Shown here: piece after piece, positions 1 through 7,900 of the stretch
Layout of the letters: each line of letters starts with the position of its first letter
Numbering within the stretch: the stretch's first letter is position 1
Assembly (NCBI GenBank): GCA_036939755.1
Contig: JALLAZ010000746.1
Coordinates: 1 to 12,336, forward strand
DNA: 12,336 bases
Direction of reading: 5' to 3'
DNA from: Stephanodiscus triporus
Taxonomy: Eukaryota; Bacillariophyta; Thalassiosirophyceae; Thalassiosirales; Thalassiosiraceae
Translations under genes and position numbers: made by a program
The notes under the pieces: generated by a model
Databases searched by the model: none
Told to the model about the DNA's origin: nothing
What the model saw: only the letters and a program-made list of their open reading frames with translations

Positions 1-17
1 AGCTGAGACTCTCAGCT
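1..17. repeat. Short perfect inverted repeat at the window edge
   Basis: The first 17 bases form a perfect hairpin: a 7-base arm (agctgag), a 3-base loop (act) and the exact reverse complement (ctcagct). Because it sits on the window edge, the arms may be longer outside. It could be the end of a mobile or repeat element or the 3' region of a neighbouring gene. Nothing else supports either reading. Confidence 0.4.
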
Positions 18-140
18 TTCTCTATGTGGTATTAGTATTTGGTGTCAATATGAGTAGTTTGTTAACTAAAAGCTGTAAAACCTACGGTATCATTTTTACT
101 ACCCCTCTTATATCAATTGTCGCCGGGAGGTAACTAACGG

Positions 141-219
141 TCAGCTAAAGGATAGCTAACAGGTAGCTAACAAGGGATAGATAAGGCAAGCTAAGGGATA
201 GATAAGGCTAGCTAAGGGA
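141..219. repeat. Degenerate AGCTAA / AAGGGATAGATAAGGC tandem repeat
   Basis: A 16-base string (aagggatagataaggc) occurs at 172-187 and again at 193-208, giving a 21-bp period, and the start of a third copy begins at 214. The stretch before it (141-171) is built from shorter related units containing agctaa or agctaac. It lies upstream of the PPR gene and has no coding signal. Between the two repeats at the left end (18-140) and from 220 to about 330 I see only AT-rich, then C-rich sequence without a supported feature. Confidence 0.7.
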
Positions 220-330
220 AAGACTTTCACTGTGCCGCTAACAAATTATTCTCCGTATCCGCTGCCGCCACCGATCTCGTTGCCCTCCCCCGCCGCCACA
301 TATCACCCGGAGGCGCCGCCCTTCGACACA

Positions 331-537
331 ATGCTCTCTCTCGACCCCCCCAATGATTCCCTGCCATCACCGTCGCTGTATTTATTCAGCGATGCACCCC
401 ATTGTGGTTTGAGGGAAAATACTCCGCCGTCATCCGCCGTCGTCATCCGCCGTCGCCATCGCTCCTGCCACCGCCGCCGTGGCCGTCGTCCGCTGCCGCC
501 GCCTTTGACATCGCCCTCCCACCTGCTGCGAGCGGCT
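331..537 (+). other. Candidate first exon of the PPR gene
   Basis: The PPR reading frame has no in-frame ATG at its 5' end, so an upstream exon is expected. An ATG at 331, with A at -3, opens a 69-codon frame to 537. The predicted peptide is rich in Ser, Pro and Arg, and its middle is arginine-rich as in organelle presequences. Exon end 537 falls exactly on a codon boundary before a GT (gtacga), and the PPR frame resumes at a codon boundary after a CAG at 648-650. The middle (about 420-500) is CCG/GTC-repeat-like, so the frame could be open by composition alone. This is inference; a transcript would decide it. Confidence 0.3.
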
Positions 538-650
538 GTACGAAGGTTTAAAGCTATCGTTATCTGAAAATATTCTGCTGAGAAACGAACAATTTTAACG
601 GCAAATTCAACAATGGATTTCATCCAATCCTAGAATTGCACCTTCGTCAG
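538..650 (+). other. Candidate phase-0 intron (113 nt)
   Basis: The interval starts GTACGA and ends TTCGTCAG, with a TTTTAAC string at 593-599 that could serve as a branch site. Its 113-nt length would suit a diatom intron. It contains stops in all useful frames, including the TGA at 579-581 that closes the PPR frame upstream and the TAG at 631-633. Removing it joins the frame of the 331-537 exon to the PPR frame with no shift. CAG also ends at 656 and at 662, and both of these acceptors are in the same phase. Confidence 0.3.
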
Positions 651-2246
651 TGGCAGCATCAGCACGAAGGAGCATTATCGTTAGATCATACAGTCTCGTC
701 GCCAAATATTATTTTTACTACAGAGTCTGTCAATTTTGTACTCCAGGCTTGGTGTTTTTCTAACAACGGAGAGATCGCAGCGGAGCGTGCAGAGCGTATG
801 CTGCATTGGGTGGAAGATTTGCACTCACCAGAGTCTGCGCTGGCTTCTTTCCTGCCGAAGCCAGACTATCAAAGCTATGCCACAGTCATTGATGCTTGGT
901 CTCGCGCGGCTGTTTATGAAAGTGCGCATGCTAACTCTGTAAACAGCGAAACGCAGAGTGGGGGGAGAGCCATACCACTCTCTACCAAGGCCGGATTTGA
1001 ATGTGCCAAACGAGCCGAAGATGTGCTGATGCACATGCAAAGAATGCACGAAAAGCAGCTGCAATCAGAGGCGGAGATCGGACGATATGAACACTACAAC
1101 TCGGAGATACAACCTGACACACGCGTATTTAACCTTGTCCTAACAGCATGGTCTAAAATCCGTGGCGGGACAAAAGCTTCTGCGATACGTGCAATGAGGA
1201 TATTGGATCTGATGCAAGAGTTGCACCATTACCAATCAATGAATGCGCCTATTTGGCAGGGTATTGTTTTGTCCAAGGTTCAACCCAACCTGCAAACTTA
1301 CAAACTAGTCCTTCATGCATGGGCGTATGCTGCTCATACAGTCGAGGGTCCAGATCGTGCTGAGGAAATATTACGGCACATGCTTTCCTTGTCTAAAGCG
1401 GGCAACATGGGCGTAGAAATCATGCCCGACGTTGAATGTTTCCACATTGTCATGAAGGCCCATGCAGAATGCGTACGCAAGAAACGAAAGGCGGACGATG
1501 GATCGGAGGGACGAGCACAGAAAGTCACGTCGCTCTTGGATTGGATGGAACTCTTGTCGTTGCGGCGATCGAAAATCCAACCCACCACGGAATCCTATCG
1601 CATTGCATTGTCAGCGTGGGTTTGGAGCCATCATGTGGATGCCCCAAAGGAAGCAGAGAGAATTTTGCGCCGAATGATTCGTGCTCGTTCCGTGAATAGG
1701 CAGGACCAAAAGAAGGTTTCTAGCTACAATGCCGGAGCCAAGAAAGATCCAGACTCTTGGGTAGTGCAGCCAGAAACAAGAGACTTCAATACTGTCATTA
1801 ACTGCTGTTCCTTTGCGAGAAAAGTTGGTTCGGACAAAGGCGAAGAGGACGATGACAGTATGCTAGAACGACAGTTGGTCCATCAAGAAATATTTGACGT
1901 TGCCGAAGGCGTGTTACACGCTCTCCTATCGTCGTCATATGTTCAACCGGATTCTGCTACCTTTTCGGGAATCATTAGAGCCTGCCTGAATTTACTGCCG
2001 AACACGGCAGAAAGGGACGAGCGCGTGATTGACCTCTTCCGCTTGGCCTATCGCACCCCCCCAGCCGAAACTACTTCGGCCAAAATCTCGTCGACGCCAT
2101 CAGAGAGAATGCAGGCACCACCGGGTGCGGGCTGTGTTGATGCGAATGTGTTGAGGCAATTGCGGCTCTGTCTTCCATCAACGGAGGACTATATTCGAGT
2201 TCGTGAGGAGTTTGAAGAGTATCGCCGCCAGAATGTTCAAGGATAG
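636..2246 (+). CDS. Pentatricopeptide repeat (PPR) protein
   Basis: Likely an organelle-directed RNA-binding PPR protein acting in plastid or mitochondrial RNA processing, editing or translation; the target is unknown. At least eight PPR-like units are visible, each opening with a pattern like PDTRVFNLVLTAW followed by a helix carrying A..A..IL..M. They start near residues 27, 76, 160, 217, 264, 316, 379 and 438, counted from 636. Spacing is 47-84 residues rather than the usual 35, because charged or low-complexity insertions separate the units, as often seen in diatom PPR proteins. The frame is open from 582 but has no ATG before 798, which lies inside repeat 1; position 636 is a TTG. So the true N-terminus must come from an upstream exon (see 331-537) or be misassembled. 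The stop is TAG at 2244. The convergent gap to the next gene is only 97 bp. The PPR family call is firm; the 5' end is not. Confidence 0.85.
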   Translation: MHLRQWQHQHEGALSLDHTVSSPNIIFTTESVNFVLQAWCFSNNGEIAAERAERMLHWVEDLHSPESALASFLPKPDYQSYATVIDAWSRAAVYESAHANSVNSETQSGGRAIPLSTKAGFECAKRAEDVLMHMQRMHEKQLQSEAEIGRYEHYNSEIQPDTRVFNLVLTAWSKIRGGTKASAIRAMRILDLMQELHHYQSMNAPIWQGIVLSKVQPNLQTYKLVLHAWAYAAHTVEGPDRAEEILRHMLSLSKAGNMGVEIMPDVECFHIVMKAHAECVRKKRKADDGSEGRAQKVTSLLDWMELLSLRRSKIQPTTESYRIALSAWVWSHHVDAPKEAERILRRMIRARSVNRQDQKKVSSYNAGAKKDPDSWVVQPETRDFNTVINCCSFARKVGSDKGEEDDDSMLERQLVHQEIFDVAEGVLHALLSSSYVQPDSATFSGIIRACLNLLPNTAERDERVIDLFRLAYRTPPAETTSAKISSTPSERMQAPPGAGCVDANVLRQLRLCLPSTEDYIRVREEFEEYRRQNVQG

Positions 2247-2343
2247 TTATGCAATATTTAGTCAATCCTCATTAACAATTGATCTATAAAATCAGTATTA
2301 AGTGTTAGGAGAATGGCTAAAAATGTGGCTCGACAATAATCAA

Positions 2344-4245
2344 TTACAGCCAAAGCACAACATTACTCGGAACACCGCCATAATTTTTCTGGAAGAAGTC
2401 AAGAACCTCTTCCCTATCGTATCGTAACGACCAATGCGCACAGATGAAGACCGTATTGGGGAAAGCACAAATCCAGGGGTGGAGCTGCGCATAATGGGTA
2501 TGTCCCTTGCTCCGTACGCTGCTATCCAGCTCAGAGCTCGGCGGCCCTAAAAAGGTAACCTCGTGGATGATATATTTGTAGGCTGGACATATTTCCCTCC
2601 ATCTTTCCCGCAGGAGAGTGATTTGTGTATCTCCGGTGTAAAACAAAATCCCTTCGTCGTAGTTTTCCGTCAATGACACCTCGTCGTTACCCGCACCTCT
2701 CTTTGACCGAAGCAACGCACCCAATTCGCTCTTGCTCATCCCGCGATATTCTTCAATCAGGCGTTGCTTCTGTCGGAAAATACCGTACGAGACCGACGGC
2801 ACTCCCAACTTGTGGGGTGCGGATATGACCTTCACGCCGATCGGGGTCGGGCTTCCCGCGTACTTGTCCTTTGGCAACATTATCCTCGATCCGTCGGCGA
2901 CGGCCATGAGATCGAATCCGCCGAGCGCCTCCAGGGTCTGTTCCTCGGTCTGACTCGCGTCGCCGTAATTCAGCTGCGCCTCCGCGACCAGGAATTTTCG
3001 AACGAGGTCCGTTATAGGTTCCGGCACCAGCAGGAGGGCCCCGCGACTCGCGTGCACCGGCAGGGCGCCGATGTGGTCCCGATGGCCGTGCGTGAGCAGG
3101 ACGGTCTTCGGCTCGAGCGACGATACGTGCAGGCCCGCGTCGAGGGCGATTCCCAACTCCGGTATGAAGTACGCCGAGGCGTCCGCGGATCGTCCGAGGC
3201 CGATGAGGGAAAGCGAGTTAGATTGCCTCCTCCGCCCCTTCGTCGTCCTCGCGCCGCCGCCGCCGCCGGCATCAGTCGCGTCCCCGTCGCCATCTTCCAG
3301 GATCACCCGACGCAGGGTGTGATCGTCCCCCGGAACGCCCACGCCCCACAGCGCGCTCCGATCCGCGGCGTCGGAGGCGCTCGCGCGCTCTCGCGGCGGT
3401 AGCAGCTGCAAGGAGCCCGCGAGAGCCCGGAGGGGCTGGGGGAACGGGTCGGGCCGTTCGCCGCCCGTCGTCGTCGTAGTCGTCGTCGTCGTAGTCGTCG
3501 TCGTCTTAGTCGTCGTCGCCGTTCCCAAGTTCGCCTCGAACACCGTCTCGAACAGCCCCGCAAGCTCCTGCAAATTTATCCGTCCGTCGCCGTCGGCGTC
3601 GGCCATCAGCAGTAGCTTCCGCGCCACGCGATCGATGGTATTCCCCGCCTCGTCGTCCGCGAGCACCCTCCTCGCGTGTGCCCTCGCCGCCCTCCTCTCG
3701 TCGACGACGACGACGTCGTCGTTATCATCGTTATCGTCGTCGTCGACGTCGTCGTCGCCGCCCCTCGACAGCTCGATCACCATGCTCCTCGCGAGGTCGG
3801 CGAAGAGCGCCCCGGCCTCCTCGGCGGAAAGCGTCCCGGACTCGCAAACGTCGTACGCCCGGAACACGCGCGACACGACGCTCCTCTTCTGGGCCGCGCC
3901 CCCCATCAACGACGAGGCGATCTCCTCGTTCCCTGACAGCAGGGCGAGCGTCGTCGATGCCAGCGAGTGAAGGGCACTCTCCAGCTCCTCCTCCTTGGCG
4001 GCGGGGCCCGTCGTAGTCGTGGTCGTGGTCGTCATTCCGATCGCCGTGCTGTTGGGATGCCCCATCCGCCGCGGAGGTCGTCGACCATCGAGGCGGGACC
4101 CTTCGCCCTCGGCGAGGGTCGTAGTCGTCGGCGGCGAACGGGGGCTCCACCGCCGAGGTGGCGAACGCGAGAGGACGAATGATGCCGCAGATGGGTCGTC
4201 CGCGAGGAGCACCGCGCAGAAGAGCAGGAGGGGCAAGGCGGACAT
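2344..4245 (-). CDS. EF-hand / RNase Z-type metallo-beta-lactamase fusion, putative plastid protein
   Basis: This 633-residue protein starts at ATG 4245. Residues 1-22 form a hydrophobic signal peptide followed by an AAS-FVL site, resembling the diatom plastid ASAFAP motif. Residues about 125-240 hold an EF-hand pair: a degenerate loop at 132-143 (D.C.S.T.S..E) and a canonical Ca-binding loop at 216-227 (DADGDGRINLQE). A threonine homopolymer linker (about 243-259) leads to a metallo-beta-lactamase domain. That domain has HGHRDH at 386-391, a later His in SAPHKLGVPSVSYG, GDT at 538-540, HEVTF, and a C-terminal HWSLRY at 604-609. This order matches the RNase Z family (motif II, GDT, EATF-like, HFSQRY-like). 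Inferred role: tRNA 3'-end processing or a related hydrolase step in the plastid, possibly calcium-responsive. No RNase Z flexible arm was recognised, so a different MBL hydrolase activity is possible. It shares a divergent promoter region with eIF5B. Confidence 0.85.
   Translation of the reverse strand: MSALPLLLFCAVLLADDPSAASFVLSRSPPRRWSPRSPPTTTTLAEGEGSRLDGRRPPRRMGHPNSTAIGMTTTTTTTTGPAAKEEELESALHSLASTTLALLSGNEEIASSLMGGAAQKRSVVSRVFRAYDVCESGTLSAEEAGALFADLARSMVIELSRGGDDDVDDDDNDDNDDVVVVDERRAARAHARRVLADDEAGNTIDRVARKLLLMADADGDGRINLQELAGLFETVFEANLGTATTTKTTTTTTTTTTTTTGGERPDPFPQPLRALAGSLQLLPPRERASASDAADRSALWGVGVPGDDHTLRRVILEDGDGDATDAGGGGGARTTKGRRRQSNSLSLIGLGRSADASAYFIPELGIALDAGLHVSSLEPKTVLLTHGHRDHIGALPVHASRGALLLVPEPITDLVRKFLVAEAQLNYGDASQTEEQTLEALGGFDLMAVADGSRIMLPKDKYAGSPTPIGVKVISAPHKLGVPSVSYGIFRQKQRLIEEYRGMSKSELGALLRSKRGAGNDEVSLTENYDEGILFYTGDTQITLLRERWREICPAYKYIIHEVTFLGPPSSELDSSVRSKGHTHYAQLHPWICAFPNTVFICAHWSLRYDREEVLDFFQKNYGGVPSNVVLWL
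3467..3517. repeat. GTC/GTA trinucleotide tract coding poly-Thr linker
   Basis: An almost pure (GTC)n tract with a few GTA and one CTT interruption. Read on the minus strand it is ACG/ACT codons and gives the run of threonines (one lysine) between the EF-hand pair and the MBL domain. Related tracts in the same gene are at 4011-4036 (poly-Thr after the leader) and about 3699-3763 (poly-Asp, with some Asn and Val). Such tracts are prone to length change. Confidence 0.8.
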
Positions 4246-4517
4246 GGCAGTGGCTGGGCGATTTGGCCCGCGAGGTGAGGAGAAGCGCGACGGGTTTTGG
4301 GTTTTGGGGGAGAAAAAATAATGAAAATTGGCGCGTCCGTCTAGCGTGACTGTTACTGATTCCTACATAGAAGTGTTACTTACACAGAGATTCTAGCTGT
4401 AGCGTCAACACCGTGCGTTTTTTTTCCCCAACATTTTCGTTCCAAGTGAAAGTGGTGCGACAAACCGAGCCGAGCGGCACCACCTGCGACCTCTAGCGTT
4501 CGCCACCAACCATCATC
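4246..4517. promoter_or_regulatory. Divergent promoter region between RNase Z-like gene and eIF5B
   Basis: These 272 bp separate two start codons facing away from each other, so promoter elements and both 5' untranslated regions must lie here or inside the flanking genes. The middle is AT-richer than both sides and contains a G/T run (gggttttgggttttggggg, 4291-4309) followed by gaaaaaataatgaaaa. Toward eIF5B there is a pyrimidine-rich stretch (gttttttttcccc, about 4418-4430). The eIF5B start at 4518 has the context atcATGG, with A at -3 and G at +4. No specific factor site was recognised. Confidence 0.6.
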
Positions 4518-7500
4518 ATGGCGAAGAAGAAGGCAGGAGGCAAGCAGAAGCAGCAGTCCGCCGCCGACGACGATGACTGGGACATACTCAACGAGGCCGC
4601 GGCGGCGGCCGCCGCGGATCCTCCCAAGGGCGACGCCGCCGCCGCCGACGACGACGTCGAGGACGACGCCGCCAAGGCGGGGGGAGGAGGGGGCGGGACG
4701 GACGCGGGCGCGGACGCCGCCGCGGAATTCCTGGCCGCGCAGGGCATTTCCGACGGGGGGGGGGCGGCGGCCGACAAGAAGAAGAAGAAGAAGAAGAAGA
4801 AGGCCGGAGGAGGAGGAGGAGGCGGAGAGGGAGGGGACGACGAGGCCGCGGCCCCCGCCAAGCCCGCTTCCGCCCCCGCCCCGTCCAAGAACGACAAGAT
4901 CTCCGCGAAGGGGAGGCTCATCGCCGAGAGGATGAGGCTCCAGCGCGAGGAGGAGGAGCGTCTGCGCGCCCTCGAGGAGGCGGAGCGCCTGAGGGTCGAG
5001 GAGATCGAGAGACGGGAGGCCGAGGAGGAGGAGAAGGCGCGACTCGAGAAGGAACGCAAGAGGCTCAAGGAGAAGGAGAAGAAGGACCGACAGAAGCGCG
5101 AGGGTACGTACATGACGAAGAAGCAGAAGCAGCAGGCGGCGATGGCGCAGCAGCGGCTCGAGGCGATGAGGGCCGCGGGGATGGAGGTGCCGTCGGGGGG
5201 CGCGGCGGGACAGCGGCAGCAGAGGCCGGACTACGGCAACAGGAAGAAGAGCAAGGCGCAGGAGATGGCGGAAGAGGAGGAGGAGGAGGAAGAGGAAGGA
5301 CACGACGAGGACAAGGACGAGGTCGAGGAGAAGGAAGCGACGAAGTCGCCGGCAGGAGAGGAGGAGGCTCGATTGGCGGAGGAGCGGAGCAGGGCCGAGG
5401 AGGAGAAGAAGAAGGAAGACGACGATAACGACGAAGCCAAGGACGAGGGCTCTGACTCGGGAGATGAATGGGACGCCGACTCCGACGCCTCCGGTCCGGC
5501 CATGGATGCACTCGAAAAGCGCCTCATGCAGGCGACGTCCTCCGCGGGCGACGAAGACGACGACGAAGACGACGACGACGACGAGGACTTGATCGAGAGG
5601 GAGAAACGCAAGGAACTGGAGCGCCTGGCCCGGCTCGGTAAGGAGCGAGCGGAGAGAGAGCGCATTCAGGCCATCGCGATGGCCGAAATGAAGGCCCAGG
5701 AGGAGGAGATGGCGCGGAGGGAAATGCTCCTGGCGCAGAAGCGAGAGGAGGGGAAGAAAAGACGCCTCGCGCAGGAGGAGGCGAATTTGGCGGCGCGGAC
5801 CCGGGACGACCTGCGCTGTCCGGTCGTGGTCATCATGGGACACGTCGATACCGGCAAGACGAAGCTCCTCGACAAGATTCGCAAGACGAACGTCCAGGAG
5901 GGGGAGGCGGGGGGGATCACGCAGCAGATCGGCGCCACGTACTTCGAGAAGAAGACTCTCCTCGCCCAGACCGCGAGGTTGAACGAGACCGAGAAGTTCG
6001 ATTTGACCCTGCCGGGGATGCTCGTGATCGACACGCCCGGTCACGAGTCGTTCACGAACTTGCGCTCCAGGGGCAGCTCTCTCTGCGACGTGGCCATCCT
6101 CGTGGTCGATCTCATGCACGGACTGGAACAGCAAACCATCGAGAGCCTGCACATGCTTCGGAATCGTGGCACGCCCTTCGTCGTGGCGCTGAACAAGGTC
6201 GACAGGTGTTACGATTGGAAGACGTGCAAGGATTCCCCCATACGCGATGCCCTGAAGGTTCAGCCGGAGGGGACGATGCAGGAATTCCGAAGCAGGGCGA
6301 GCGATGCCAAGTTGCAGCTTCAGGAGCAGGGCGTGAATTCCAACATTTACTGGGAGATGGGGGAGGACGATTGGGAGAATTCCGATTTCGTGCCGCTCGT
6401 TCCCACCTCGGCCATTACCGGAGAGGGAGTGCAGGATATCTTGCTCCTGCTGTGCCAGATTTCGCAGAGGAAACTTTGGAGACGTCTGATGTGGTGCGCT
6501 AATTTGCAATGCACAGTGCTGGAGGTAAAGGCGATCGATGGATTGGGCATGACCGTCGATCTGTTGGTGGTTAACGGATATTTGAGGGAGGGCGACAAGG
6601 CTGTGTTTTGCACCCTCGATGGACCCATCGTGACCGAAATTCGCGGCCTGTTGACCCCCCCCCCGAGTCGAGAGATGCGCATCAAGTCGGAGTATATTCA
6701 CCACAAGGAAATAAAGGGCGCGTTGGGAGTGAAGGTGATTGGCAACGGGTTGGAGAAGGTCATGGCAGGAACGCCTGTCTTGGTCGTCGGACCTGATGAC
6801 GAGGTGGAGGATATCAAGGCTGAGGTCATGTCCGACCTCACGAAATTGCAGGAGAAGTTGAGCACGGACAAGAAGGGCGTGATGGTCCAAGCCTCGACTC
6901 TGGGCGCACTGGAGGCGTTGTTGCAGTTCCTCAGGGAGGATACCAAGCCGCCCATCCCCGTGAGCGCCATCGGCATCGGTACCATCCACAAACGCGACGT
7001 TACGAAGATATCGATCATGAACGAAAAGGGATGTCCAGAGTATGCCACGATTTTGGCGTTCGACGTCCCCGTGCCCCGCGAGGCCCGGGAGCATGCGGAG
7101 GAAGTCAATGTTAGGATATTCACTGCTGATATCATCTACCACCTATTTGATCAATTCACACGGTTCATGGAGGAACTCACTGCGAAGCGACGGGAGGACG
7201 CCGCCGCTATTGCGGTATTCCCAAGCATTTGCAAAATCCTACCGCAGCATATATTCAACCAGAAAGACCCGATCATTATGGGCGTGGAAGTCGTGGATGG
7301 CATTCTAAAGGTGGGCACCCCTCTTTGTGTCCCCTCACTGGGTGGTCTTCACATCGGTATCGTGACATCCATCGAACAAAATGGAAGGGAACAGGACACG
7401 GCCAAGAAGGGCACGTCGGTTGCAGTAAAAATCGTGAACGAGCACAACCCGACCATCACCTACGGACGACAGTTTGATGCCAGTCACAGCTTGTACTCGA

Positions 7501-7610
7501 CTCTTACCAGGGCTTCCATCGATGCACTGAAATCTCATTTCAAGGACAAACTCGAGGATGAAGACTGGCGCCTCGTGGTCAAGCTTAAGAAGGTGTTTAA
7601 TATCATTTAG
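4518..7610 (+). CDS. eIF5B: Eukaryotic translation initiation factor 5B (eIF5B, IF2-like GTPase)
   Basis: eIF5B is the cytosolic GTPase that drives joining of the large ribosomal subunit at the start codon. The 1030-residue intronless frame fits the family (about 1000-1200). Residues 1 to about 430 are a charged, low-complexity tail: basic start (MAKKKAGGK), a nine-lysine run at 87-95, long E/K/R coiled-coil-like stretches and Glu and Asp runs. The G domain follows with all motifs: G1 GHVDTGKT at 441-448, G2 region GGITQQIGAT from 465, G3 DTPGHE at 505-510, G4 NKVD at 559-562 and G5 SAI at 631-633. After it come the beta-barrel domain II, domain III, and domain IV ending in a typical WRLVVKLKKVFNII tail. 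The N-terminal half uses strongly GC-ending codons; the last third is less biased. The gap to the convergent methyltransferase-like gene is 290 bp and holds no supported gene. Confidence 0.98.
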   Translation: MAKKKAGGKQKQQSAADDDDWDILNEAAAAAAADPPKGDAAAADDDVEDDAAKAGGGGGGTDAGADAAAEFLAAQGISDGGGAAADKKKKKKKKKAGGGGGGGEGGDDEAAAPAKPASAPAPSKNDKISAKGRLIAERMRLQREEEERLRALEEAERLRVEEIERREAEEEEKARLEKERKRLKEKEKKDRQKREGTYMTKKQKQQAAMAQQRLEAMRAAGMEVPSGGAAGQRQQRPDYGNRKKSKAQEMAEEEEEEEEEGHDEDKDEVEEKEATKSPAGEEEARLAEERSRAEEEKKKEDDDNDEAKDEGSDSGDEWDADSDASGPAMDALEKRLMQATSSAGDEDDDEDDDDDEDLIEREKRKELERLARLGKERAERERIQAIAMAEMKAQEEEMARREMLLAQKREEGKKRRLAQEEANLAARTRDDLRCPVVVIMGHVDTGKTKLLDKIRKTNVQEGEAGGITQQIGATYFEKKTLLAQTARLNETEKFDLTLPGMLVIDTPGHESFTNLRSRGSSLCDVAILVVDLMHGLEQQTIESLHMLRNRGTPFVVALNKVDRCYDWKTCKDSPIRDALKVQPEGTMQEFRSRASDAKLQLQEQGVNSNIYWEMGEDDWENSDFVPLVPTSAITGEGVQDILLLLCQISQRKLWRRLMWCANLQCTVLEVKAIDGLGMTVDLLVVNGYLREGDKAVFCTLDGPIVTEIRGLLTPPPSREMRIKSEYIHHKEIKGALGVKVIGNGLEKVMAGTPVLVVGPDDEVEDIKAEVMSDLTKLQEKLSTDKKGVMVQASTLGALEALLQFLREDTKPPIPVSAIGIGTIHKRDVTKISIMNEKGCPEYATILAFDVPVPREAREHAEEVNVRIFTADIIYHLFDQFTRFMEELTAKRREDAAAIAVFPSICKILPQHIFNQKDPIIMGVEVVDGILKVGTPLCVPSLGGLHIGIVTSIEQNGREQDTAKKGTSVAVKIVNEHNPTITYGRQFDASHSLYSTLTRASIDALKSHFKDKLEDEDWRLVVKLKKVFNII
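4776..4802. repeat. (AAG)9 microsatellite coding poly-Lys
   Basis: Nine perfect AAG units in frame, giving K87-K95 of eIF5B. It is preceded by a run of ten G (4755-4764) and followed by a (GGA)n stretch. Lysine blocks of this sort are normal in the disordered eIF5B N-terminal region. Confidence 0.85.
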
Positions 7611-7900
7611 TACAAATCATCAGTAATGGCTTGGGTAGCAATATCTAGAGAATACGATAACTTGCAACTAATGATATTATGAACATTTAGTATCAAAAGT
7701 GAGAGAAAGTATTTTTTATCGTTCAACTTCCCCTGCCCCTTCGAAAACGATTTGAGCTCAGAGAGAATTCGCAACAGAACAAGAGCGAAAGCGCTCAACA
7801 AGGCCAAACTCTTCGGACCTCTGTCTCGTAGAGAGTGATCAATGAGGCCTTCCACCAGGCTGAATTTTCCATCGCTTGTGTTGTTATTGGTGGGTGGCGA

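Noticed and set aside
2764..3402. Plus-strand open frame opposite the RNase Z-like gene
   Set aside because: Arg/Ala-rich product of GC-rich antisense sequence with no motif, while the minus strand carries clear MBL catalytic motifs.
4380..7142. Long minus-strand open frame (920 codons) opposite eIF5B
   Set aside because: It is in exact codon register with eIF5B, so its stops correspond to sense TTA, CTA and TCA codons, which the GC-biased eIF5B gene almost never uses. The translation is His/Leu/Arg-rich with no domain. It is a composition shadow.
7607..7855. Minus-strand frame of 82 codons overlapping the eIF5B stop
   Set aside because: No recognisable domain. It lies in the convergent 3' gap and overlaps the eIF5B end, so it is most likely 3' untranslated sequence.
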